DNA of 64,000 bases from an uncultured Lachnospiraceae bacterium (lineage in GTDB: Bacteria > Bacillota > Clostridia > Lachnospirales > Lachnospiraceae). Positions 34,071 through 43,860 of the stretch are shown one piece after another. Positions within the stretch are counted from its first letter, which is position 1, and every line of letters starts with the position of its first letter. The stretch lies in assembly GCA_910585625.1 (NCBI GenBank), contig CAJUFQ010000001.1:172005-236004 (forward strand), given 5' to 3'. The notes under the pieces are model-generated. The model did no database searches. It had not been told where the DNA came from and saw only the letters and a list, made by a program, of their open reading frames with translations. Made by a program: the position numbers and the translations under genes.

Positions 34071-34820
34071 ATGAGTGGGAAGAAGAATTGGAGACGGGCT
34101 GGCAGGAGCCGTGCAAAACTGCATTTCTGGGAAAAATGCTTGGTGTTTGACCTTTTTTGCGTCTGCCTGGCGGCCGGCGCCGTCATGAGCGGCGTCGGGA
34201 AGGCAAAGCTCCTGGATCAGGGCGTGATGCCAGCGGCCCAGGTTCAGGAAGATACGCAGGCAGAGAAAAAGAAGGTCGCACTCACGTTTGATGATGGGCC
34301 GCATCCTCAATACACACCGGAAATGCTTGCGATTCTCAAAGAACATGATGTGAAAGCAACATTCTTCCTGTTGGGGGAAGAGGTGGAAAAATATCCGGAG
34401 GTTGTAAAAGAGATACAAGAGGAAGGGCATGTAATCGGAAACCATTCTTATAAGCATGAACAGCTGAGCAAGCTGACGATGGAGCAGGCATGTGCGCAGG
34501 TCAACAGGACGAATAAATTGATTTTTGACATTACCGGCGTATATCCTTCTTATCTGCGCCCGCCGTTCGGAGACTGGCATGAAAAGTTGGACTGTGAGGT
34601 CAACATGGTGGAAGTGCTTTGGGATGTGGATACCCTGGACTGGTCGAGCCAGAATCATGCAGGGATTGTAAATAAGGTATTAAAAAATGTTCAGGAAAAT
34701 GATATAATACTGATGCACGATGGTTATGAGACTTCTGTCACAGCGGCAGGAGAAATTATAGAGACCTTGGAGAAACAGGGGTATGAGTTCGTGACTGTCG
34801 ATGAGATATTATTTGACTGA
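34071..34820 (+). CDS. Polysaccharide deacetylase (NodB-type)
   Basis: Predicted carbohydrate esterase family 4 enzyme, 249 residues. A basic start and one membrane helix (about 22-42) suggest a signal anchor. The NodB domain has TFDDGPHPQYT (catalytic base and metal Asp), GNHSYKHE (metal His pair), RPPFGDW and the C-terminal LMHDGYETS. Likely substrates are N-acetylglucosamine units of peptidoglycan or a cell-surface polymer. GGAG lies about 11 bases before the ATG. It stands between clpB and rarA with no obvious promoter. Confidence 0.88.
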   Translation: MSGKKNWRRAGRSRAKLHFWEKCLVFDLFCVCLAAGAVMSGVGKAKLLDQGVMPAAQVQEDTQAEKKKVALTFDDGPHPQYTPEMLAILKEHDVKATFFLLGEEVEKYPEVVKEIQEEGHVIGNHSYKHEQLSKLTMEQACAQVNRTNKLIFDITGVYPSYLRPPFGDWHEKLDCEVNMVEVLWDVDTLDWSSQNHAGIVNKVLKNVQENDIILMHDGYETSVTAAGEIIETLEKQGYEFVTVDEILFD

Positions 34821-34867
34821 CATCTGCCCCGGGAAATGCCGGGGTTTGTACGAAGGAGGCGCCTGCC

Positions 34868-36196
34868 ATGGATTTATTTGATTATATGAGAGAGCAGAAC
34901 CAGGGAAAGGAATCGCCGCTTGCCAGCCGCCTGCGCCCGACAAAGCTCGAGGAAGTGGCTGGGCAGCAGCATATTATAGGAAAGGATAAACTGCTGTACC
35001 GTGCCATCCAGGCAGATAAGCTCAGTTCCATCATCTTTTATGGGCCTCCCGGGACGGGCAAGACCACGCTGGCGAAAGTCATTGCCAACACGACCAGCGC
35101 AGAATTTACTCAGATTAACGCAACTTCCGCCGGCAAGAAAGATATGGAACAGGTCGTGCAGCAAGCCAAAGATAACCAGGGCATGTACGGAAAAAAGACA
35201 ATACTGTTTATCGATGAAATCCATCGGTTCAACAAGGGACAGCAAGATTATTTGCTGCCCTTTGTGGAGGATGGGACAATTATCCTAATTGGAGCGACGA
35301 CGGAAAATCCTTATTTCGAAGTAAATAACGCGCTGCTGTCACGCTCGGTAGTGTTTGAATTAAAGCCGCTTGCAAAAGAAGATATTAAAAAAATTCTGCT
35401 GCGTGCCTTGGCTGATGAGGAAAAAGGGCTTGGAGCCTATCATGCCCAACTGGAGACGGATGCCCTGGAATTCCTGGCCGATGTGGCAAACGGGGATGCC
35501 AGGGCGGCTCTGACAGCAGTGGAGCTGGGCGTACTCACGACACCGCGGGGAGCGGATGGAAGAATCCACATCACGCTGGAGGTCGCTTCCGAATGCATCC
35601 AGAAGCGGGCAGTGCGCTACGACAAAAGCGGGGATAACCATTATGACACCGTTTCCGCTTTTATCAAGAGCATGCGTGGTTCAGACCCGGATGCAGCCGT
35701 ATACTACTTAGCGAGGATGCTCTATGCAGGGGAAGACATAAGGTTCATTGCCAGAAGGATTATGATATGTGCGGCGGAGGATGTGGGGAATGCAGATCCC
35801 CAGGCTTTGACGGTGGCAGTCAGCGCAGCCCAGGCCGCAGAACGCATCGGTATGCCCGAGGCGCAGATAATATTATCCCAGGCAGTGACCTATGTGGCTT
35901 GCGCCCCCAAAAGCAACGCAGCCTGCATGGCGATCGCACATGCCATGCAGGCAGTGAAGGATACGCAGGCATCGCCTGTCCCGGTACATCTTATGGATGC
36001 CCATTACCGTGGAGCGGGGAAATTAGGGCATGGCGCCGGATATCTGTATGCCCATGATTACCCGAACCATTATGTGGAGCAGCAATACCTTCCGGACAAT
36101 CTTGAGGGACAGGTTTTTTATGAGCCTACAGAGAACGGTTATGAAAAACAGCTGAAAGCGCATCTTGCGTTCCTGCGGGGAGTAAGGGACGCGTGA
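34868..36196 (+). CDS. rarA: Replication-associated recombination protein RarA, copy 1
   Basis: AAA ATPase of the RarA/MgsA/WRNIP1 family that acts at stalled replication forks. The 442-residue protein has the start ASRLRPTKLEEVAGQQHIIG, Walker A GPPGTGKTT near 59, Walker B LFIDEIHRFNKGQQD, sensor GATTENPYFEVN and the MgsA C-terminal domain (GAGKLGHGAGYLYAHDYP). AAGGAGGC precedes the ATG. A second full copy occurs at 60616; the two differ throughout, for example in the adenine-pocket and sensor segments. Confidence 0.92.
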   Translation: MDLFDYMREQNQGKESPLASRLRPTKLEEVAGQQHIIGKDKLLYRAIQADKLSSIIFYGPPGTGKTTLAKVIANTTSAEFTQINATSAGKKDMEQVVQQAKDNQGMYGKKTILFIDEIHRFNKGQQDYLLPFVEDGTIILIGATTENPYFEVNNALLSRSVVFELKPLAKEDIKKILLRALADEEKGLGAYHAQLETDALEFLADVANGDARAALTAVELGVLTTPRGADGRIHITLEVASECIQKRAVRYDKSGDNHYDTVSAFIKSMRGSDPDAAVYYLARMLYAGEDIRFIARRIMICAAEDVGNADPQALTVAVSAAQAAERIGMPEAQIILSQAVTYVACAPKSNAACMAIAHAMQAVKDTQASPVPVHLMDAHYRGAGKLGHGAGYLYAHDYPNHYVEQQYLPDNLEGQVFYEPTENGYEKQLKAHLAFLRGVRDA

Positions 36197-36261
36197 GGGC
36201 AGGCTGGAACGGATGGGAGTCCGTGCAGTGCGGACAAATGTAAATTTGTCAAAGAAAATGC

Positions 36262-36290
36262 TTTACAATCCGCTGTCTTTAGTGCATAAT
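36262..36290 (+). promoter_or_regulatory. Aminotransferase promoter
   Basis: TTTACA (36262-36267), 17-base spacer, CATAAT (36285-36290), about 125 bases before the start. Confidence 0.6.
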
Positions 36291-36413
36291 ATGGCATGGG
36301 ACAATGAGTAGCGCTATTTTGGCAGGGCGAATAGCCGTCAGTGGAAAACCCGAGGTTTTCGGGTGTGCGCTGCAAAGAAGAAAGAAAAAACAGAACCTCA
36401 GGAGGATAAAACG

Positions 36414-37712
36414 ATGCAGTCATTTCAGGAAATGAGCAAAGAAGAATTGTTGCGGGAGAGAGAAGAGCTTTCCGCAGTATATCAGAAATATGCGGAAAGC
36501 GGACTGAAGCTGGATATGTCAAGGGGAAAGCCTTCCATGGAGCAGCTTGATATATCGATGGGCATGATGGATGTCTTAAATGGGAACACTGATTTAAAAT
36601 GCGACGAGGGTACAGACTGCCGTAATTATGGAGTGCTGGATGGAATCCGGGAGGCGAAAGTGCTTCTGGGCGATATGATTGAATGCCATCCGGATAATAT
36701 CATTATTTATGGGAATTCAAGCCTGAATGTCATGTACGATACGATATCACGGTCCATGACTCACGGCGTAATGGGAAGCACGCCATGGTGCAAGCTGGAT
36801 AAAGTAAAATTTTTATGTCCGGTGCCCGGGTATGACAGGCATTTTACGATTACGGAATATTTTGGCATTGAAATGATAAATGTGCCCATGCTCCCAACGG
36901 GCCCGGACATGGATATGGTGGAGGATCTTGTGAGTAAGGACGCCGCTATCAAGGGAATCTGGTGCGTGCCGAAATACTCTAATCCCCAGGGGATTACCTA
37001 CTCAGATGAGACGGTGCGCCGTTTTGCAAGGCTCAAGCCGGCGGCAGAAGATTTCCGCATCTATTGGGATAATGCGTATGGAGTACATCATCTTTACGAT
37101 ATCGACCAAGATAATCTGGTGGAAATCCTTGCGGAGTGTAAACGCGCCGGTAATCCCGATATGGTTTATAAATTCTGCTCCACATCCAAAATCAGTTTTC
37201 CAGGTTCCGGCGTCGCAGCAATCGCCACATCCCAAAATAACCTGGTGGATATCAGGAAACAGCTGCAGGTGCAGACGATAGGGCATGATAAGGTCAACCA
37301 GTTGCGCCATGTGCGGTTTTTTAAAGACATTTATGGAATGACGGAGCATATGAGGAAACATGCGGATATTTTAAGGCCGAAGTTCGAAATGGTGATAGAC
37401 ACCTTCGAAAAAGAGCTGGCTGGCAGGGACGCCGGAAGCTGGGTTGCGCCGAAAGGGGGGTATTTCATCTCTTTTGAGGCAATGGAGGGATGCGCCAAGG
37501 CAATCGTGGCCAAGGCCAAAGAAGCCGGGGTCACCATGACGCCTGCCGGAGCGCCTTTTCCATATGGGAAGGATCCCAAGGACGCGACCATCCGTATTGC
37601 ACCGACATATCCCACGTTGGAAGAACTCAAAGTAGCCACGGAAATTTTTGTGACATGCGTGAAGTTAGTTACCATAGACAAAGTCCTGGAGCAAAGGACG
37701 GATACCCGGTAG
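36414..37712 (+). CDS. PLP-dependent aminotransferase, class I (Aminotran_MocR type)
   Basis: Predicted aspartate-type aminotransferase of 432 residues. The family pattern includes LDMSRGKPSMEQLDIS near the start, GNSSLNVMYDT, PKYSNPQGITYSD, the DNAYGVHHL block and the PLP Lys near 259 in STSKISFPGSG. The sequence resembles the PF12897 group of aspartate aminotransferases. The start is ATG 36414, with AGGAGG 8 bases upstream; the open frame to 36363 is an upstream extension without a ribosome site. The amino-acid substrate is inferred. Confidence 0.85.
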   Translation: MQSFQEMSKEELLREREELSAVYQKYAESGLKLDMSRGKPSMEQLDISMGMMDVLNGNTDLKCDEGTDCRNYGVLDGIREAKVLLGDMIECHPDNIIIYGNSSLNVMYDTISRSMTHGVMGSTPWCKLDKVKFLCPVPGYDRHFTITEYFGIEMINVPMLPTGPDMDMVEDLVSKDAAIKGIWCVPKYSNPQGITYSDETVRRFARLKPAAEDFRIYWDNAYGVHHLYDIDQDNLVEILAECKRAGNPDMVYKFCSTSKISFPGSGVAAIATSQNNLVDIRKQLQVQTIGHDKVNQLRHVRFFKDIYGMTEHMRKHADILRPKFEMVIDTFEKELAGRDAGSWVAPKGGYFISFEAMEGCAKAIVAKAKEAGVTMTPAGAPFPYGKDPKDATIRIAPTYPTLEELKVATEIFVTCVKLVTIDKVLEQRTDTR

Positions 37713-37755
37713 TCTGCGAGAGGGTATCATAAGAGTAGGAAAGGAAACGGGCATT

Positions 37756-38403
37756 ATGGACGTTGCAGACAGGTTTAACGAAGGCGTGGACAGCTGGGAG
37801 ACAGTAATATTCTTGTATAATTCCGCATTGAAGGAAGTGGGGACGAAGCTTGAGATTTTAAATGACGAGTTTCGCCATATACACAATTACAATCCCATTG
37901 AGTATATCAAATCAAGAATCAAGACGGCAGAGAGCATTGTCAAGAAGCTTAAGAGGAACCATTATGAAAGCACGATAGAAAATATGGTCAGCCACGTAAA
38001 TGATATTGCAGGGATTCGGCTTGTGTGTTCCTTTACTTCGGACATTTACCGGCTGGCGGAAATGATTGGCAGGCAGAATGACCTTACGGTGGTATCCGTC
38101 AAGGATTATATCAAAAATCCTAAGGACAGCGGCTATAAGAGTTACCATATGCTGGTGACTGTGCCTATTTTCCTGACAGACCGCGTGATTGACACAAAGG
38201 TGGAAATCCAGATCCGCACGATTGCCATGGATTTCTGGGCGAGCCTGGAGCATAAGATTTATTACAAATTTGAAGGCGATGCGCCGGAATATATCAGCCG
38301 CGACTTACGCGAATGTGCGGGGATTGTTTCCATGCTGGACGCCAAAATGCTTTCCCTGAACGAGGCGATCTTACAAGCAAAGGAAGAACAAGAGGAAGAA
38401 TAG
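37756..38403 (+). CDS. Small alarmone synthetase (RelP/RelQ type)
   Basis: Single-domain (p)ppGpp synthetase, 215 residues, with no hydrolase or regulatory domains. Motifs: IAGIRLVCSF, DYIKNPKDSGYKSYHM and VEIQIRTIAMDFWASLEHKIYYKF. The last block is closest in memory to the YwaC/RelP branch. It makes pppGpp/ppGpp from ATP and GTP or GDP under stress. It follows the aminotransferase by 43 bases and is followed within 4 bases by a metallo-hydrolase gene, suggesting one operon. It ends in an acidic tail (KEEQEEE). Confidence 0.9.
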   Translation: MDVADRFNEGVDSWETVIFLYNSALKEVGTKLEILNDEFRHIHNYNPIEYIKSRIKTAESIVKKLKRNHYESTIENMVSHVNDIAGIRLVCSFTSDIYRLAEMIGRQNDLTVVSVKDYIKNPKDSGYKSYHMLVTVPIFLTDRVIDTKVEIQIRTIAMDFWASLEHKIYYKFEGDAPEYISRDLRECAGIVSMLDAKMLSLNEAILQAKEEQEEE

Positions 38404-38407
38404 GAAT

Positions 38408-39244
38408 ATGAAAATAAGCATCTTAACAGATAACGTGGTGTATAAGCGGGGACTTCTGGGCGAACACGGATTGTCCCTGCTGGTTGACGCCGGAAGAGAG
38501 AAATATCTTTTTGACACAGGGCAGAGCCGTGTGTTCCTGCACAATGCCGACAGGCTGGGCCTTGATTTAAAAGGCATTACAGGGGTGATATTGAGCCATG
38601 GGCATTACGATCATTGCGGCGGCATGGAACATTGGCGGGAACTTGGCGACGTGCCTGTCTATGTCCAGGAGAAGGCATTTGAGAAGAAATATGCGGAGAA
38701 TACACGCACTAAACAGATTCGGTATATCGGCGTGGAAGATAAAGGGGAGTGGCAGGAGAATGCGGATATCAGGAAGCTGTCAGGCGGCGGCACGCAGATT
38801 TCGGAGGGCGTGTATCTGCTGTCGGAGATTCCATATACGACATCCTTTGAGCCGCTGGCAGGCAGCTTCTGGAAGGCAAAGGAACTGCATCCTGCGCATG
38901 AACTTTTAGCAGATGCGATGGAAGATGAGCAGCTTTTGGTGATTGAGAGCGATGAAGGGCTTTGTGTATTTGCAGGCTGCGCCCATGCAGGGATTATTAA
39001 CTGCCTGCGTTATGTTCAGACCGTGTTCCACGGCAGGAAGATTCACTGCCTTGTGGCGGGGATGCATCTGAAACATTGCAGCCGGGAACGCCTGCAGGAG
39101 ACCATCCGTGCGCTGAAAGAGTTGGAGATTGACATTGTGGTGCCGATGCACTGTACCGGACTGCGTGCGATTGCGGCGATACGGGAGGCTCTGGGAAGCG
39201 TCTGTATCCTGCCGGAAGCGGGAAAACAAATAGAAATATCCTGA
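38408..39244 (+). CDS. Metallo-beta-lactamase-fold hydrolase
   Basis: Predicted two-metal hydrolase of 278 residues. The HxHxDH motif is in SHGHYDHCGGME near 65; later ligands lie in GCAHAGIIN near 195 and MHCTGL near 245. The sequence resembles the DHPMP-synthase-like branch (7,8-dihydropterin-6-methyl ... 5'-phosphate synthase) of this superfamily, but substrate cannot be told by sequence. The ATG is 4 bases after the alarmone synthetase stop, with AGGAAT as a weak ribosome site, implying coupling. Confidence 0.82.
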   Translation: MKISILTDNVVYKRGLLGEHGLSLLVDAGREKYLFDTGQSRVFLHNADRLGLDLKGITGVILSHGHYDHCGGMEHWRELGDVPVYVQEKAFEKKYAENTRTKQIRYIGVEDKGEWQENADIRKLSGGGTQISEGVYLLSEIPYTTSFEPLAGSFWKAKELHPAHELLADAMEDEQLLVIESDEGLCVFAGCAHAGIINCLRYVQTVFHGRKIHCLVAGMHLKHCSRERLQETIRALKELEIDIVVPMHCTGLRAIAAIREALGSVCILPEAGKQIEIS

Positions 39245-39272
39245 TTCATGATAGGATGATTTGGAGGACAAG

Positions 39273-40931
39273 ATGAAGCAGAAAAAAAGTGTGATGTACA
39301 TATTTTTGCAAGGGGCGGCGGCGCTTGCCGTGATATTGATGCTTGGGCTGTTTCCGTTATATTTCCAAAATAATTTTATTGACATGTCCAATGCAAAGCT
39401 TTCATTCTTCCGCGTATGTTCCATCGGGCTTGTGCTGGCGGCGGTTCTGTTCCTTGCCATGGATTTGCTGTCCCAGTATAAGGAGGGGATGCAGGCAAAG
39501 AATAAGAAGAGCAGGAATAAGAAGGCGCAGGCCGCGGCACAGGCAAAGCTGCCAAAGAGCGAGGCATTTAAGATGTGGCTCGGCAGCATCTCTGTTACGA
39601 CCTGGTTTGCGGTAATTTTTGCGGCAGGAGTCCTTATTGCCACCATTTTCTCGGCGAACCCACAAGAATCCTGGCAGGGAGCGGAAGGCAGGAAGCTTGG
39701 GGCTGTCGTATGGCTGCTCTGCATTGCCATGTACGGCATTGTTGGCAAATATCTGAATGCCGGGAAATGGACGATGTGGGTGTTTTTAGCAGCCAATATC
39801 CTGGTATCCGTGTTTGCAGTCCTGAATTTCTGGAAAATCGATCCCTTGGGGATGTATGAAAACCTTTCATCAGAGCAGCATGGAGGCTTTATCAGCACCA
39901 TTGGGAATGTGAACGCCTGCTCCAGTTACCTTTGCATGGCGTTGCCGGTGGGGATGGTGATATATACTACGGTAAAGGATTTGTACCTAAGGATTGCAGC
40001 GGCCGTTTTCCTGGTACTGGGATTCTGTGCATGTTACTGTACCCATAGCGAAAGCTGGATGCTGGGAGTTGCGGCGTCATTCCTTGTGATGTTGTGGTTC
40101 GGGCTGCGCGGGCATGGCCAGATGCTGCGGTTTCTGGAAGTCTGTGAATTTTTCTGGGCCGGAAGCCTGCTGATGAAGGTTATGCTGATTGTAGGAGCTG
40201 CCAGCGGCCCGACGAACCTGATGTATATTTACCTCACAGCCTCTAAATTACAGCATGGCGTCATGCTTCATGGATATGTGCTGGCTGCCGAGGGAATACT
40301 GATAGCAGCAGCATTGTTTTTTATATTGAACAGGAGCAAGTCTGGGAAAGAACTGCCGTACCATACGATAAGGAAAACGCTATTTACCGTGCTTGCGGTT
40401 TTTGCAGGGATTGTCCTTGTTGCGGCCATTGCCGCCAACCTGAATAAAGAAACCTGGGAAGGCGCATTCTCTGTGCTGGAGCGTCTGAGGATGCAAGATG
40501 AATCTGGAAGCGGCAGGGGGTATATCTGGCGGATTACCATGGAATCCTGGCTGCAGCTGCCATTATGGGACAAGATTACCGGTTATGGTGTGAATTATTA
40601 CCATATGTTGATTCAGCAGTACGGTGGAGCGGAAGTATCAGAATTTTTCGGCGGCGCGTTGCTTGTGGACGCCCACAATGAGCTGATGCAGATTATTTCC
40701 ACAATGGGGCTTCTGGGAACAGTTGGATATTTCGGTCTGTTAATCAGCACTGCAGTCAAATCCGCAAAGGGAGTTTCCCAAAAGCCATTCCGAATTCTTG
40801 GCGTGGCGGTAGTGTGCGGTTACATGGCGCAGGGGCTGGTCAATAATCCTACGGTATTCCTTACCCCTTACCTGTTCCTGCTGCTGGGTATTATTAAGAG
40901 TATGGAGAAGACGGAAGATGCCGCAGAGTAA
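39273..40931 (+). CDS. O-antigen-ligase-like membrane protein (Wzy_C)
   Basis: Polytopic membrane protein of 552 residues with about ten hydrophobic segments. The large loop before the last helices has RGYIWRITMESWLQLP and DAHNELMQIISTMGLLGTVGY, typical of the Wzy_C/O-antigen ligase family that joins or polymerises surface glycans. In a Gram-positive cell this may act on a wall polysaccharide or teichoic-acid-like glycan. A Lys/Ala-rich cytoplasmic segment (about 76-98) is unusual. Start set at ATG 39273 by TGGAGGAC; an in-frame TTG at 39261 lies upstream. It overlaps the thrE N-part by 14 bases. Confidence 0.82.
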   Translation: MKQKKSVMYIFLQGAAALAVILMLGLFPLYFQNNFIDMSNAKLSFFRVCSIGLVLAAVLFLAMDLLSQYKEGMQAKNKKSRNKKAQAAAQAKLPKSEAFKMWLGSISVTTWFAVIFAAGVLIATIFSANPQESWQGAEGRKLGAVVWLLCIAMYGIVGKYLNAGKWTMWVFLAANILVSVFAVLNFWKIDPLGMYENLSSEQHGGFISTIGNVNACSSYLCMALPVGMVIYTTVKDLYLRIAAAVFLVLGFCACYCTHSESWMLGVAASFLVMLWFGLRGHGQMLRFLEVCEFFWAGSLLMKVMLIVGAASGPTNLMYIYLTASKLQHGVMLHGYVLAAEGILIAAALFFILNRSKSGKELPYHTIRKTLFTVLAVFAGIVLVAAIAANLNKETWEGAFSVLERLRMQDESGSGRGYIWRITMESWLQLPLWDKITGYGVNYYHMLIQQYGGAEVSEFFGGALLVDAHNELMQIISTMGLLGTVGYFGLLISTAVKSAKGVSQKPFRILGVAVVCGYMAQGLVNNPTVFLTPYLFLLLGIIKSMEKTEDAAE

Positions 40932-41697
40932 ACGAATTTTAAACCTTGCTGTGTCGATGGGGGAAGAACTGCTGAAAAACGGCGGTGAAATCTACCGGGT
41001 GCAGGAGACGGTCAGCCGCGTCATGGAAGCTTATGGCGTGTGGGACTATCATGTATTTGTGGTGACGAATGGGATTTTTGCCACTATCCATGAACAGGGT
41101 GACGATGCCGGGAGCATGGTAAGGGATGTGCCTCTCGGTGATATAAATTTAGAGAAAGTTGCCAAGATTAACCAGCTTTCACGGGAAATATGCCAGGGGC
41201 GGTGCAGCCTCGACGAGGCGGACGAGCGGCTTAAGCAGTGTCAGGATGCTGCCAAAGTAAGGGATTCCGTTCTGGTGCTGGCCTGCGGGATTGAGAGCGC
41301 TGGGTTCTGCTATTTATTAGGCGGCACTCCTTTTGACAGCGTATTTTCTTTCCTGCTGGGCCTGCTTCTGCAGGCTTTTTTGGTGGCGGGCGCGAATCGG
41401 GCAGTTTCCAAGTTCTTGCTTAATATATTGGGAAGCGCCCTGGTTACGGCGGGAAGTCTGATGCTCTATGCCCTGGGGATGGGCGTCCACTCTGACCGTA
41501 TCATCATCGGCGGGATTATTGTCCTGATGCCGGGAGTTGCGCTGGTTACCGCAATCCGCGATCTGTTTAATGGGGATTATCTGTCTGGGGGCATCAGGCT
41601 GATGGATGCATTACTCACGGGAATTTGCATTGCCGTAGGGGTAGGCGCTGCAGTCAAGTTATTCCAGCTGCTGGGAGGGGGTGCGTTGCCGCTATGA
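40918..41697 (+). CDS. Threonine/serine exporter, N-terminal half (ThrE N)
   Basis: The 259-residue protein matches the PF06738 half of ThrE exporters: a cytosolic N-part (EELLKNGGEIYRVQETVSRVM, DVPLGDINLEKVAKINQLSR) followed by four or five membrane helices (about 120-255). It is overlapped by the second half-gene (ATGA), so the exporter is made of two coupled proteins, as is common in Firmicutes. The start overlaps the end of the O-antigen-ligase-like gene. Confidence 0.88.
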   Translation: MPQSKRILNLAVSMGEELLKNGGEIYRVQETVSRVMEAYGVWDYHVFVVTNGIFATIHEQGDDAGSMVRDVPLGDINLEKVAKINQLSREICQGRCSLDEADERLKQCQDAAKVRDSVLVLACGIESAGFCYLLGGTPFDSVFSFLLGLLLQAFLVAGANRAVSKFLLNILGSALVTAGSLMLYALGMGVHSDRIIIGGIIVLMPGVALVTAIRDLFNGDYLSGGIRLMDALLTGICIAVGVGAAVKLFQLLGGGALPL

Positions 41698-42155
41698 TTG
41701 TCCAGATAGTTGTTGCTGTCATTTCCACGCTGGCATTTGCCGTGCTGTTCCATGTACCCAGGCAGGAGTATCTGTATTGCGCAGTCAACGGGGGCCTGGG
41801 CTGGGTCGTGTATAAGCTTTGCCTGGGTTACGGTTTTTCAGTCACAATGTCATCCCTGTGGGCGACACTGACGCTGACCTTGGTGGCAAGAGTTTTATCT
41901 GCCCTGCGCAAGATGCCGAGTACAGTATTTCTGCTGGCTGGCATTTTTACGTTGGTGCCTGGTTCCGGGGTCTACTATACGGCGTATTATCTTATCATGA
42001 ATGAAATACCGAAAAGTTCTGCCAAAGGGATTGAGACGTTTAAGATTGCCTGTGCAATCGTGCTGGGGATTATTTTTGGCCTGGCGTTGCCGCAGGGATG
42101 GTTCAACCGGCTGGGCAGGCTGACAGACCGAAAAGAAAGAGCTGGGAAAACTTGA
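41694..42155 (+). CDS. Threonine/serine exporter, C-terminal half (ThrE C)
   Basis: The 153-residue membrane protein matches PF12821, the second half of ThrE, with four or five helices and the block VFLLAGIFTLVPGSGVYYTAYYL. The start is ATG 41694, overlapping the previous stop; the longer frame from 41625 lies inside the first half-gene. A strong terminator follows. Confidence 0.88.
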   Translation: MIVQIVVAVISTLAFAVLFHVPRQEYLYCAVNGGLGWVVYKLCLGYGFSVTMSSLWATLTLTLVARVLSALRKMPSTVFLLAGIFTLVPGSGVYYTAYYLIMNEIPKSSAKGIETFKIACAIVLGIIFGLALPQGWFNRLGRLTDRKERAGKT

Positions 42156-42173
42156 TGTTTTCCAGCTCTTTTT
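42138..42173. terminator. Terminator between thrE-C and the alpha-glycosidase gene
   Basis: AGAGCTGGGAAAAC pairs with GTTTTCCAGCTCT with one bulge and a 5-base loop, then five T. It overlaps the end of the thrE-C gene and serves the plus strand. Confidence 0.85.
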
Positions 42174-42213
42174 AGACTTCTTGGGAAAGGGTGTCCTGCG
42201 CTAACCAGTCGGA

Positions 42214-43524
42214 TTATTTCTCGCATTTCCAGAAGTATGCGCTGTAAGGGGGAAGCTCGCTCCCGCCGCCAAAGTCATGGTCTTTGCCGCTGATTAAGTC
42301 GGTTGCCATGCCGCATCCGGCATCGAAATGCGCGGTGTAAGGCTCGCTGTCCGCATTGATGGCGACCAGCACCCGTTCATGTTCGCTTTTGCGCTCAAAA
42401 ATGCATTGCTTGTTCGTAAGTACCACGGAACGGAATTCACCGTAATTCAATGCCTCGGAAGATTTCTTGGCCGCAGTAAGCTGGGAAATCCATTCTGTCA
42501 GTTCTGTCCATTCCGGTTTCTCAAAGCTGGGGCGCAGGGAAGGATCCCCATTGGACTTGTCGCCTTTCACGCCCCATTCGCTGCCATAGTAGACGCAGGG
42601 GATTCCCGGCATACCGAAACACAGAGCGTAAATCAGCGGGAGATGTTCGGAGACGCCCAGGATGGAGGCAATCCTCGAAACGTCATGGTTGTCCACGAAG
42701 CTCAGAAGATGCTTGCCGCGGTATAAGGTCCAGTTTTCCGGCCCGAACTGCCGCAGAAGGGAGTGGATGATTTCGAACATGTTCATGGAGTTGAAACTGG
42801 AATGCAGGCCCTTGTAGCATTCGTAGTTGGTTGCAGAGTGCAGCATACTGTCGTTCACCAGCTGCTTGTAGTCGCCGTGCAACATTTCCCCGACCAGGAA
42901 GAAGTCTTCCTTAAGGCTGTCGCAATGGCTGCGCAGCCGCCTCACGAAGTCATGGTCTAAGCAGTAAGCGACGTCCAGCCGCAGCCCGTCTATATCCCAA
43001 TTATCTACCCAGAAGGAGACGCTCTCTAAGAGATACTGGATGACTTCCTCATTGCGGAGGTTCAGCTTTACGAGATCGAAGTTTCCTTCCCATCCTTCGT
43101 ACCACAGCCCGTCGTTGTAATTGGAATTCCCATGGAAATCAATATGGAACCAATCGCGGTAGCGGGAATTCTCGCGGTTCTGTAAGACGTCCTGGAAAGC
43201 AAAAAAGCCCCTGCCTGCATGGTTGAATACACCGTCCAGCACGACGCGGATGCCAGCCTCGTGCAGCGCGACGCAGATTTCCTTAAAGTCATCGTTGTCC
43301 CCCAGGCGCACGTCGATTTGACGGTAATCTCTCGCATTGTAGCCGTGGGTGTCGGATTCGAACAGCGGGGAGAAATAGATGGCATTGACGCCCAGTTTCT
43401 CCAGATGGGGAATCCATTCTTTTATCTTGAGGATGCGCTTTGCGGGTATCCCGTCATTCTCAAATGGCGCGCCGCAGAACCCTAGGGGGTAAATCTGGTA
43501 AAATACACTTTCATAAGCCCACAT
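42214..43524 (-). CDS. Alpha-amylase-family glycosidase (GH13)
   Basis: Predicted cytosolic alpha-glucan hydrolase, 436 residues, no signal peptide. GH13 conserved regions: I in VVLDGVFNHAG, II in IDGLRLDVAY (nucleophile Asp), III in FFLVGEML (acid Glu) and IV in SFVDNHDVSRI (transition-state Asp). The small size and short C-terminal beta domain fit neopullulanase/maltogenic-type enzymes acting on imported maltodextrins. It diverges from the hybrid kinase/solute-binding pair, which may sense such sugars. Exact specificity is not known. Confidence 0.9.
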   Translation of the reverse strand: MWAYESVFYQIYPLGFCGAPFENDGIPAKRILKIKEWIPHLEKLGVNAIYFSPLFESDTHGYNARDYRQIDVRLGDNDDFKEICVALHEAGIRVVLDGVFNHAGRGFFAFQDVLQNRENSRYRDWFHIDFHGNSNYNDGLWYEGWEGNFDLVKLNLRNEEVIQYLLESVSFWVDNWDIDGLRLDVAYCLDHDFVRRLRSHCDSLKEDFFLVGEMLHGDYKQLVNDSMLHSATNYECYKGLHSSFNSMNMFEIIHSLLRQFGPENWTLYRGKHLLSFVDNHDVSRIASILGVSEHLPLIYALCFGMPGIPCVYYGSEWGVKGDKSNGDPSLRPSFEKPEWTELTEWISQLTAAKKSSEALNYGEFRSVVLTNKQCIFERKSEHERVLVAINADSEPYTAHFDAGCGMATDLISGKDHDFGGGSELPPYSAYFWKCEK

Positions 43525-43860
43525 AAATTAAATCCTTTCTGTGAATATTGAGTAAATTTCTGAATGAATGCAGCAAATATTATCCGTATATCAAGAATTC
43601 GGCTGAAAAATATGGCAAAACCATTCAGATAATAGTATTATAATTGTAAATAGGCGATGTGGCAATGTAAAAAAGCAACAAAGCTTGTTTTTTGGCAGAA
43701 ATCAGCGATTTTCCTGAATGGAAGCGGAGTGGGGACGGATGGGGCAGGGATGAAATGTATTGACATAAAATGGACAGCCAATTATAATGTTGCCAGATAT
43801 GGTACGAGCCGAAGTGTGCGGGAGGTTGGTTCAGCGTTACCGTAAGAATGGAGAGTGAAT
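43525..43860. other. Gene-free divergent region between GH13 gene and hybrid kinase
   Basis: 336 bases without a gene. It holds the consensus kinase promoter listed below. The left part (43525-43700) is AT-rich and should contain the GH13 promoter on the minus strand, but I could not pick a convincing -35/-10 pair. No riboswitch-like fold was recognised. Confidence 0.5.
43760..43788 (+). promoter_or_regulatory. Promoter of hybrid kinase
   Basis: Perfect TTGACA (43760-43765), 17-base spacer, perfect TATAAT (43783-43788). Confidence 0.88.
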